DNA from: Actinoallomurus liliacearum
GTDB taxonomy: Bacteria > Actinomycetota > Actinomycetes > Streptosporangiales > Streptosporangiaceae
Assembly: GCF_039542035.1 (NCBI RefSeq)
Contig: NZ_BAABHJ010000022.1
Location: 96,302-160,301, forward strand
Reading direction: 5' to 3'
Length of the DNA stretch: 64,000 bases
Part shown: piece after piece, positions 42,018 to 49,176 of the stretch
Layout: each line of letters starts with the position of its first letter
How positions within the stretch are numbered: position 1 is the stretch's first letter
Made by a program: the position numbers and the translations under genes
Notes under the pieces: model-generated
The model's database searches: none
Told to the model about the DNA's origin: nothing
Seen by the model: the letters and a program-made list of their open reading frames with translations, nothing else

Positions 42018-42845
42018 ATGAGATTCGCGCGTACGGGTGAGCCGGGAGCCGAGCGGCCCATCGTGTCCGGGTCCGACGGCCTCTGGCGCGATCTGACTCC
42101 GCTCACCGACACCATCGACATGGAGCTCGTGAACTCTCCGGAACGGCTCGACCTCGGCACACTGCCGGTCGTCGAGCCGGGACGGTTCGGCCCTCCACTC
42201 GACCGGGTCGGGAAGATCATCTGCATCGGGCTCAACTACGCCGACCACGCGCGCGAGACCGGTGCCACCCCGCCCGAGGAGCCGATCATCTTTCTCAAGA
42301 CGGCGGACACCGTCGTCGGTCCTCACGATGACGTGCTGATTCCTCGTGGTTCGAAGAAGACCGACTGGGAGGTGGAGCTCGCGGTCGTCATCGGCACCAC
42401 CGCGCGCTACCTCGACTCGGTCGAGCAGGCCCGCGCCTGTATCGCCGGGTACGCGATCAGCAACGACGTGTCGGAGCGGGAGTTCCAGCTCGAACGCGGC
42501 GGCCAGTGGGACAAGGGTAAGAACTGCGAGACCTTCAACCCGCTGGGCCCCTGGATACTCAGCGCGGACGAGGTCGCCGACCCGCAGGATCTCCGTCTCA
42601 GGCTGTGGGTGAACGGCGAGCTGCGCCAGAACGGCACCACCGCCGACATGATCTTCGGAGTCGACCATCTCATCTGGTACCTCAGCCAGTTCATGGTCCT
42701 GCGGCCGGGCGACATCATCAACACCGGAACGCCGGCCGGCGTCGCGATGGGATCGGCCACGGCCGACTACCTGAAGGCGGGCGACGTCGTCGAACTGGAG
42801 ATCGACGGCCTCGGCCGGCAGCGCCAGCGGACTCGGCAGGCCTGA
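42018..42845 (+). CDS. FAH-family hydrolase, probable 2,4-diketo-3-deoxy-aldonate hydrolase
   Basis: A 275-residue paralogue of the protein at 5109-5954. It shows 'CIGLNYADHARETG', 'KTADTVVGPHDD', 'DWEVELAVVIG', 'SNDVSEREFQ' and 'INTGTPAGVAM'. AAAGGA precedes the ATG, two bases after the GlcF stop. Placement directly behind the GlcD/GlcF pair is informative: hydrolysis of a diketo acid yields pyruvate plus lactate or glycolate, which GlcD/GlcF would oxidise. Confidence 0.87.
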   Translation: MRFARTGEPGAERPIVSGSDGLWRDLTPLTDTIDMELVNSPERLDLGTLPVVEPGRFGPPLDRVGKIICIGLNYADHARETGATPPEEPIIFLKTADTVVGPHDDVLIPRGSKKTDWEVELAVVIGTTARYLDSVEQARACIAGYAISNDVSEREFQLERGGQWDKGKNCETFNPLGPWILSADEVADPQDLRLRLWVNGELRQNGTTADMIFGVDHLIWYLSQFMVLRPGDIINTGTPAGVAMGSATADYLKAGDVVELEIDGLGRQRQRTRQA

Positions 42846-42857
42846 CGTTCCGAACCC

Positions 42858-42908
42858 GGCGTGCGGCGACGACCGGAAAGGGCGCACCCGGCGCGTCCGC
42901 CGCACGCC
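42858..42908. terminator. Hairpin between convergent FAH and GntR genes
   Basis: A perfect 11-bp stem (GGCGTGCGGCG at 42858-42868 and its complement at 42898-42908) with a long, itself structured loop lies between the two convergent stop codons. It probably terminates both transcripts. Confidence 0.6.
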
Positions 42909-42917
42909 CGGAGCCGG

Positions 42918-43580
42918 CTACTCCTTCAGGCCGTCCGGTCCGCTCTTCAGCAGCGCGTCCCGTGCTCCGGCCAGGTGCCGCCGGGCGGCCTCCACCGCGC
43001 CGGGCCCGTCCCCGCTTCGGATCGCCTGGAGGATCTGCCGATGCTCACCGGCGATCCGCGTACGGCCGAGGGCCTGCCGCGTCTGCATCATGCACAGGTG
43101 GACCTCCCCCGCCAGCGCGTTGTAGGAGCGTTCGAGGCGCCGGCTGCCGGCCGCCGCCGCCAGGGCACGGTGGAAGCCCAGGTCCGCGGCCACGAACGAG
43201 CTGGTCACCGCGTCATCGGCCAGCCTCTCCAAGGCGACGATCGCGTTCTCGGCGTCGTCCAGCCGGACATCGTTCGCCTGACTGAGACGCTCGACCATCG
43301 CCAGCTCCAGCGGGATGCGGACGAAGTACAGATCCTCGATGTCCTGCGCGGAGAGGGATGGAACAACGGCCGCATGGTGGGAGTCCTGTCGGAGCAGGCC
43401 CTCGAACACCAGCGTGCGCACCGCCGCTTTCGCCGTCGGCCGCGACACTTGGAAACGCCGTGCCACCTCCACCTCGGCGACCGGCGCCGCCGGAGGCCAC
43501 TGCCCGTCGAGGATCTGCTCTCGCAGCGCCTCGACCAGCGCGTCGACCACCGTGACCGTCGAGAGACCCGATCGAGACAT
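42918..43580 (-). CDS. GntR-family regulator, FadR/FCD subgroup
   Basis: A 220-residue regulator with an N-terminal winged helix ('ALREQILDGQWPPAAPVAEV', 'FQVSRPTAKAAVRTL') and an all-helical C-terminal effector domain of the FCD type that binds small carboxylates such as lactate or glycolate. The ATG at 43580 is used; it has no ribosome site and the candidate operator begins 11 bases upstream, so the message may be leaderless. Convergent with the GlcD/GlcF/FAH operon and sharing an operator-like sequence with it, it is the likely repressor of that operon. Confidence 0.88.
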   Translation of the reverse strand: MSRSGLSTVTVVDALVEALREQILDGQWPPAAPVAEVEVARRFQVSRPTAKAAVRTLVFEGLLRQDSHHAAVVPSLSAQDIEDLYFVRIPLELAMVERLSQANDVRLDDAENAIVALERLADDAVTSSFVAADLGFHRALAAAAGSRRLERSYNALAGEVHLCMMQTRQALGRTRIAGEHRQILQAIRSGDGPGAVEAARRHLAGARDALLKSGPDGLKE

Positions 43581-43590
43581 GTGGACATGA

Positions 43591-43605
43591 TTACACGTCT
43601 GACAA
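43591..43605. promoter_or_regulatory. Candidate GntR operator at its own gene
   Basis: TTACACGTCTGACAA differs by one base from the sequence overlapping the GlcD start (39554-39568). On the minus strand it reads TTGTCAGACGTGTAA, close to the TTGTCNGACAA consensus known for FadR-type lactate/glycolate repressors, with TGTAAT as a possible -10. Confidence 0.6.
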
Positions 43606-43637
43606 CTTGGCCGGGCACGTGGCCGCATCGCGGGTAA

Positions 43638-43671
43638 TTAGCCAAGCAACTTGGCAAAGTTGCTTGGCTAA
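43638..43671. promoter_or_regulatory. 34-bp perfect palindrome, MarR operator
   Basis: The arms TTAGCCAAGCAACTT (43638-43652) and its exact complement (43657-43671) are separated by GGCA. The site ends 17 bases before the MarR ATG, in a low-GC stretch that must be the promoter. Such a large perfect dyad is a strong candidate for autorepression by the MarR protein. Confidence 0.8.
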
Positions 43672-43688
43672 CTGCTAACGTGCAGGCC

Positions 43689-44156
43689 ATGGAGGGAAAT
43701 CTCGGCTCAAAGCGGTCAGCGGCGACGGCACAGCGTCTCGATCACGCGATCAAACGCCTGCGGGGACGCCTGCGTACCGAATCGGGGATGTACTCTCTCG
43801 GGCTGACCATCACCCAGCTCTCGGTACTGCGCAGCGTGGTGGACGAGGGCCCGATCACCGCGGCCCGTCTCGCCGCGCTGGAACACGTCAGCCCGCAGTC
43901 CATCGCGCAGAGCCTCGCGGTGCTCAAGGCCGCCAGGCTGGTCCGCGGCGAGCCGGACCCGGAGGACCGCCGCAAGACCCTGATCAGCGCTGATCCATCC
44001 GCTGCCGAGCTCATCACCTCGCTGCTGGCCGGCCGCGAGTCCTTCCTGGCGCGAGCCATCGACCAAGTCGTCGCCCCCGAGGAGCGCGAGAGCCTGGAGA
44101 AGGCCATCGAGCTGCTGGAACGTCTCGCCGCGGCGGATCTGAGCGGCGGCGCGTGA
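43689..44156 (+). CDS. MarR-family transcriptional regulator
   Basis: A 155-residue MarR protein. The winged helix-turn-helix lies around 'LTITQLSVLRSVVDEGPI', 'LAALEHVSPQSIAQSLAVLK' and the wing 'GEPDPEDRRKTLI'. The ATG at 43689 is used; a GTG at 43680 would add three residues. The stop overlaps the transporter GTG by 4 nt (GTGA). It probably represses itself and the MFS gene and is released by the compound the transporter exports. Confidence 0.9.
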   Translation: MEGNLGSKRSAATAQRLDHAIKRLRGRLRTESGMYSLGLTITQLSVLRSVVDEGPITAARLAALEHVSPQSIAQSLAVLKAARLVRGEPDPEDRRKTLISADPSAAELITSLLAGRESFLARAIDQVVAPEERESLEKAIELLERLAAADLSGGA

Positions 44157-46222
44157 ACACCGACGCCACTGAGGCGGACTCGCCGTCGCGCGACGGCGAA
44201 CGCGATCCCTTCGCCTGGACCTTCACCGCGCCGCTCTACGTGGGCTCCAGCCTCAACCCGATCAACAGCTCCATCATCGCGACCGCGCTGGTGCCCATCG
44301 CCACCGGCCTGCACGTCTCGGTGGGCAGCACCTCCGTGCTGGTCACCTCGCTGTATCTGACCAGCGCCATCGCGCAGCCCACGGCGGGCAAGCTGGCGGA
44401 GGTGCTCGGCCCGCGCCGGGTCTTCCTCGGCGGCATCCTCCTGGTGCTGCTCGGCGGCCTGGTCGGCGGCTTCGGCCAGAACCTGGCGATGCTGACCGTT
44501 GCCCGCGTGCTCGTCGGCGTCGGAACCTCGGCCGGCTTCCCGTCGGCGATGGTGCTGATCCGGCGCCGCGCGGCGGACGCCGGGCTGAAGTCGCCGCCGG
44601 GCGGCGTGCTCGGTGGTATCGCGGTCACCGGCATGGCCACAGTGGCCATCGGCCCGCCGATCGGTGGCCTGCTGGTCGGCGCGGCAGGCTGGCGCTGGGC
44701 CTTCCTGATCAACATCCCGGTCACCGCGCTCGCGATGGCGATGGCCGTGCGTTGGGTGCCCAGGGACCCGGTACGCGAGGGCGGACCGCGCGGTTTCCGC
44801 GAGGTGGCCGACCGGATCGACCTGCCCGGGATCCTCGGTTTCGCCGCGGCGATGACCTCGCTGATCATCTTCCTGATGAGCCTGCCGCACGCCGACTGGT
44901 ACGCGCTCGCCGCCTTCATGGTGGTCGCCGTGCCGACGGTGTGGTGGGAACTGCGTACGACCGGGCCGTTCTTCGACCTTCGCGGGCTCGCCGCCAACGG
45001 CGCCCTCGGCCGGACCTACCTGCGGCAGGCGTTCACCCTGCTCGGCATCTACACCGTGATGTACGGGATGACGCAGTGGATGGAGGCGGCACGCGGGATC
45101 TCCGCCGAGGACGCCGGACTGCTGCTGCTGCCGATGGGCGCGGTCTCCGCGCTGCTGCCACGCCCGCTCGCCAGCCGCAACCTGGTCCGCGGTCCGCTGA
45201 TCGCCTCGGCGGCGACCATGCTGGCCGGGTCCATCGGCATCGTGCTGCTCACCTCGCACAGCCCGGTGGTCGCGATCGTCTCGGTTTCACTGATCTTCGG
45301 CGTCACCTCGGCCGTCACCACGGTCGGCAATCAGACCGCCCTCTACCTCTCGGCGTCGCCTGAGCAGATCGGTACCGCCTCTGGCCTGTTCCGGACCTTC
45401 GGGTACCTCGGAACCATCGTCTCGGCCGTGGCCACCGGCATCGTCTTCCGCGACGGGGTCGGCGACCACGGCCTGCACACCCTCGGCGTCGTGCTGGTCG
45501 CGGCGGGTGTCGTGGTCCTGCTGCTGACGGTCCTGGACCGCCGGCTGATGGGCCGCCGCGACACCGACCAGCGCACCGGCACCGACGACAACGCAACCAG
45601 CAACACCACCCAAGGAGAACAGCACGTGAGCACCACTGCAGTCCCGACGATCGATCCTGAGCGGACCGCCCTGCTGGCGATGGACTTCCAGAACGGGATC
45701 GTCGCCCACATCCCCGACCGCGACGCGCTGCTCGAGCGGGTCGACAACGCCATCGCCGAGGTCCGCGCCGCCGGCGGCACCATCGGGTACGTCCGCGTCG
45801 CCTTCACCGAGGACGACTGGGCCGCCGTCCCGGAGACCAACAAGACCTTCACCGCAGTCGCCGCGGCCAAGATGATGCACCACCAGGACTCCACCACCCA
45901 GCTCAACGAGCGGATCGCTCCCCAGGAGGGCGACATCGTGGTACGCAAGATCCGCTTCGGCGGAATCTCCACCACCGACCTCGACCGGCAACTGCGCGAT
46001 CGCGGCATTGACACCCTGGTGCTCTCCGGCATCAGCACCAGTGGCGTCGTCCTCTCCACCCTCATCGACGCCGCCGACCGCGACTATCGCGTCTACGTCC
46101 TGTCGGACGGCGTCGCCGACCCCGACACCGAAGCCCATGAGGTGCTGGTGAACAAGGTGTTCCCGTCCCGGGCCCACGTCATCGACACGACCCGGCTCCA
46201 CGAACTGCTGCGGTCCGCCTGA
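44153..46222 (+). CDS. MFS transporter fused to isochorismatase-family domain
   Basis: One uninterrupted frame of 689 residues. Residues 1-465 form a multi-helix MFS drug-efflux-type transporter ('LTSAIAQPTAGKLAEVLGPR', 'VARVLVGVGTSAGFPSAM'). After a hydrophilic linker, residues 500-689 form an isochorismatase-like hydrolase with Asp in 'LLAMDFQNGIV' and Lys in 'VVRKIRF'. The usual catalytic Cys is replaced by V632 in 'GISTSGVVLST'. A strong AAGGAG site precedes an in-frame GTG at 45626 (residue 492), so the hydrolase may also be made separately. There is no stop between the halves. Confidence 0.8.
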   Translation: MNTDATEADSPSRDGERDPFAWTFTAPLYVGSSLNPINSSIIATALVPIATGLHVSVGSTSVLVTSLYLTSAIAQPTAGKLAEVLGPRRVFLGGILLVLLGGLVGGFGQNLAMLTVARVLVGVGTSAGFPSAMVLIRRRAADAGLKSPPGGVLGGIAVTGMATVAIGPPIGGLLVGAAGWRWAFLINIPVTALAMAMAVRWVPRDPVREGGPRGFREVADRIDLPGILGFAAAMTSLIIFLMSLPHADWYALAAFMVVAVPTVWWELRTTGPFFDLRGLAANGALGRTYLRQAFTLLGIYTVMYGMTQWMEAARGISAEDAGLLLLPMGAVSALLPRPLASRNLVRGPLIASAATMLAGSIGIVLLTSHSPVVAIVSVSLIFGVTSAVTTVGNQTALYLSASPEQIGTASGLFRTFGYLGTIVSAVATGIVFRDGVGDHGLHTLGVVLVAAGVVVLLLTVLDRRLMGRRDTDQRTGTDDNATSNTTQGEQHVSTTAVPTIDPERTALLAMDFQNGIVAHIPDRDALLERVDNAIAEVRAAGGTIGYVRVAFTEDDWAAVPETNKTFTAVAAAKMMHHQDSTTQLNERIAPQEGDIVVRKIRFGGISTTDLDRQLRDRGIDTLVLSGISTSGVVLSTLIDAADRDYRVYVLSDGVADPDTEAHEVLVNKVFPSRAHVIDTTRLHELLRSA

Positions 46223-46454
46223 CGCAGCCGTCACCTGGACGGCGCTGGGATCACTCACCGGAGATCCTGGGTATTCAGGGGCACGTCCCGCGTAGTCGGC
46301 CGCGATGGTGCCGCACCGAGGTCTCCTCGGACCGTGGTCGCGTCGGCGCCTGAAGATGACGCGTCGTCTCAACATTAGACGTCCCGCGATGGCGTAGCGG
46401 GTTTGTCTGGGAGTGGTGACCGACCGGCCACCCGCACCCATCTAGGAGATCACG

Positions 46455-46643
46455 ATGCTGAAGAAGACGATCGCAGCGCTGGGTCTGGCGACAGCCGCCG
46501 CCGTCTTCGCCCCGCCTGCGTACGCAGCCGCCAGTGCCCCGACGGCCGGCACCGGCCATGTCGTCGCAGTCGGCGCCTCCCCGAACCCGATGATGGCGCC
46601 CATGAGCGACGGCAGCCCGACAGGTGGTCGGGGACGCCGCTGA
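46455..46643 (+). CDS. Small secreted peptide of unknown function
   Basis: A 62-residue product with a clear Sec signal: 'MLKKTIAALGLATAAAVF' then 'APPAYAAA', cleavage likely at about residue 24-26. The mature part, under 40 residues, is rich in Gly, Pro, Ser and Met and ends GGRGRR. GGAG lies in front of the ATG, and a strong terminator follows, so it is probably a real monocistronic gene. I do not recognise a family. A peptide signal, a small surface protein or an antimicrobial peptide are open possibilities. Confidence 0.7.
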   Translation: MLKKTIAALGLATAAAVFAPPAYAAASAPTAGTGHVVAVGASPNPMMAPMSDGSPTGGRGRR

Positions 46644-46684
46644 GCCTCCGTCCCTCAACACGGATCGAGGTCGGCACTCCATCC

Positions 46685-46716
46685 ACGGCGGCCCGGCTCC
46701 GCGTCCGGGCCGCCGT
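46685..46716 (+). terminator. Hairpin terminator after the small secreted peptide gene
   Basis: A perfect 12-bp stem (ACGGCGGCCCGG at 46685-46696, complement at 46705-46716) with an 8-base loop is followed by CTTCCC. It lies about 40 bases after the stop codon. Confidence 0.75.
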
Positions 46717-46835
46717 CTTCCCGGGAGGAATCGCTTCTACGCTCTACGGCTGCGATGACCTGGCACCCACCGGGTGCTGTGGGCATAGTCTGAAGGTGAG
46801 AGGGAGCGGACGCTACCAGCGCCAGGGGGCCGGTA

Positions 46836-48605
46836 GTGATCGAGACCAGCGGCGATCCATGCCGCGCTGTGGCCAAGGCCAGAGAGCTTTTCCTGGAATC
46901 GGGGAGCCTTCCCCGCCTGCCGATGCGGACCGGGATCGTAGAGTCGTGGCGTCGTTCGCGGTTGTCCGGTGTCGCCAGTGATCACCTTGATCCGCCGTAT
47001 TTCGACGATCTCGACACCGGTGGCCGCCTGATCCACGCCGCGAGACCCGTGCTGGACCGGCTGCAGGAGGTGCTGTCCGACGCCTCGGCCAGCCTTCTGC
47101 TGACCGACGCCCACGGCCGGATCCTCGATCGGCGGGTCGAACACGCCTCCCTGGCCGCATGCCTCGACCGGCTCCAGCTCGCCCCGGGCTTCGGCTACGG
47201 CGAGGAGTACGTCGGGACCAACGGCATCGGGACCGCGATCGAGGCGCGCCAGGTCGCCGCCGTCTTCGGCACCGAGCACTTCACCGAACGACTGCACGCG
47301 ATGGCGTGCGCGGGAGCGCCCGTTCACAACCCGCTGACGGGACGGCTGGCCGGCCTGATCGACATCACGTGCTGGATCAAGGACGCCAACCCGTTGATGG
47401 CCGCCCTGGCGAGCGAGGCCGCCGAGGACATCGAACAGCGGCTGCTGGAACTCGGATCGGAGCACGAGAGGGCTCTGCTCACCGCGTTCCTCGGCATCAG
47501 CAGACGCGGCGGCGCCGTCGTCACCGTCAGCGAGGACCTGGTCATCGCCAACGAGCACGCCGCTCATCTGCTCGACTCCACCGACCACACGATCCTCAGG
47601 GACAAGGTGACGGAGCTGTCGCGGGCGGGCCGGGAACTGGTCGAGCAGGTCATGCTGGCAGGAGGTGACATGGCCACCATTCGGCTCCGCCCTGTGGGGG
47701 CGCGGGCCGAACCGGCCGGTGCCATCGTCGAGATCGAGATCGCACCGGACGCCCGGCCACCTCGGCACCTGATCCGGCCTCCCCAGCTCAGGCTGGCCGG
47801 CAGTTCCTACGCGTTCACCAAGGCGTGCACCGATCTGGGGACGCACTGCAGGAACCGCACCTGGGTGCTCCTGGAAGGCGAGCCTGGAGTGGGCAAACTG
47901 GCGCTCGCTGAGGCCGTGCACCGCAGCCACAGCCCGGCGAGCCCCTTCATGGTGATCCGGCCACAGGACCTCGCCGAGGATCGGCCGGCCTGCCAACGCC
48001 GGATCACCGAAGCCATCGGCACACCCGGAGCCACCGTGGTACTGCGCCACCCGGAGCGGTACCCCCAAGAGACCATCTCGGCGCTCCTGGAGTGGATGCG
48101 CACCACTGCTCACCATCCGGGTCGGCCCTGGGTGGTCGCCACCACCCACCTCGAGGCCAGGCCGCCGGAGGACCTGTCGTCCGCGCTGGCGGTGACGCTG
48201 ACCATGCCGGCGCTGCGCCACCGGATCGAGGACGTGCGCGACCTCGTGCCTGCCCTGCTGCGCAGGCTCTCCCGCGGCGGGCCCGTATCGTGCTCACCTG
48301 CGGCCATGCGGGTGTTGCTGCGCTATGGCTGGCCGGGCAATGTCACCGAACTCCTTCAGGCGCTGCGATCCGCATTGACCCGCAGACGGATCGGCGAGAT
48401 CCAACCGCAGGACCTGCCCGAGTCCTGCCACGTGACCAGCCGGCGCGTACTCACCCCATGGGAGTCCATGGAGCGCGACGCGATCGTCCGCACGCTGCGG
48501 GACACCGACGGTGACAAGGCCCTCGCGGCCCATCTGCTGGGCATCTCGCGGGCGACCATCTACCGGAAGATCAGCACATACGGCATCTCGATCGACGGCC
48601 GGTGA
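46836..48605 (+). CDS. AcoR-like regulator with degenerate AAA+ domain
   Basis: A 589-residue protein laid out like the sigma-54 activator AcoR: a GAF-type sensor at about residues 60-200 ('FGYGEEYVGTNGIGTAIEAR' is the family hallmark), a central AAA+-like region at 320-500 and a C-terminal Fis-type helix-turn-helix ('AAHLLGISRATIYRKISTYG'). The Walker A reads 'GEPGVGKLA' without the Ser/Thr, Walker B Asp-Glu is not seen, and the GAFTGA sigma-54 contact loop is absent. It therefore probably regulates without ATP-driven sigma-54 activation. GGGGG precedes the GTG start. Target genes are not evident nearby. Confidence 0.82.
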   Translation: MIETSGDPCRAVAKARELFLESGSLPRLPMRTGIVESWRRSRLSGVASDHLDPPYFDDLDTGGRLIHAARPVLDRLQEVLSDASASLLLTDAHGRILDRRVEHASLAACLDRLQLAPGFGYGEEYVGTNGIGTAIEARQVAAVFGTEHFTERLHAMACAGAPVHNPLTGRLAGLIDITCWIKDANPLMAALASEAAEDIEQRLLELGSEHERALLTAFLGISRRGGAVVTVSEDLVIANEHAAHLLDSTDHTILRDKVTELSRAGRELVEQVMLAGGDMATIRLRPVGARAEPAGAIVEIEIAPDARPPRHLIRPPQLRLAGSSYAFTKACTDLGTHCRNRTWVLLEGEPGVGKLALAEAVHRSHSPASPFMVIRPQDLAEDRPACQRRITEAIGTPGATVVLRHPERYPQETISALLEWMRTTAHHPGRPWVVATTHLEARPPEDLSSALAVTLTMPALRHRIEDVRDLVPALLRRLSRGGPVSCSPAAMRVLLRYGWPGNVTELLQALRSALTRRRIGEIQPQDLPESCHVTSRRVLTPWESMERDAIVRTLRDTDGDKALAAHLLGISRATIYRKISTYGISIDGR

Positions 48606-48607
48606 CG

Positions 48608-49174
48608 TCAAGCACCCGGTTCCCGCCGAACGTCACTCGACGGATCCATCGCGTAGCGCCGCCCGCTCGCCGTGGCCGGGGGCCCGGCCGGCGTCCCGTC
48701 GCGGTCGGGCGTGTCGCCCGGCGGTCGCGGGTCCGGTGGGGCCGGCAGGTCGGCCAGATGGCTGAGGACGGGTGCGGTTGCCAGGAGCAGGTTCGCCTGC
48801 TCCGACGGGATGGCCGACATCAGCCCGGCGAGGACCTCCGCCTGGCCGCGTGCGAACGAGCGGAGGATCTCCCTGCCCGCCTCGGTGCCGACCACCTGGG
48901 TTGCGCGGCCGTCGGCGGGGTCCGCCTTGCGGTCGACGTACCCGCCCGCCAGCAGCCCCGCCACCGCGGTGGTGGCGGTCGGCTGCGAGCAGGGGACGCG
49001 CCGGGCGATCTCGCCGATGCGCAGCGGGCCGTGCTGGGTCAGCAGGGCCAGCACGATCAGTTGCGTCGGGTGCACCGTGCCGCTCTGGCCCGACGCGCGG
49101 AGACGGCGCATGAGGCGGTGCATCGCGATGACGACGTCGAGCGCCTCGTCGGTGTGCACCGCCTCTTCGGTCAT
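48608..49174 (-). CDS. MarR-family transcriptional regulator
   Basis: A 188-residue MarR protein. The DNA-binding core includes 'HPTQLIVLALLTQHGPLRIG', 'VPCSQPTATTAVAGLL' and the wing 'RKADPADGRATQV'. The last 45 residues are a Pro/Gly/Arg-rich tail unusual for the family. The ATG at 49174 lies two bases after the asparagine synthase stop, so the two are co-transcribed; an in-frame start at 49216 would overlap that gene. It converges on the AcoR-like gene with only two bases between stops. Confidence 0.85.
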   Translation of the reverse strand: MTEEAVHTDEALDVVIAMHRLMRRLRASGQSGTVHPTQLIVLALLTQHGPLRIGEIARRVPCSQPTATTAVAGLLAGGYVDRKADPADGRATQVVGTEAGREILRSFARGQAEVLAGLMSAIPSEQANLLLATAPVLSHLADLPAPPDPRPPGDTPDRDGTPAGPPATASGRRYAMDPSSDVRREPGA

Positions 49175-49176
49175 GG

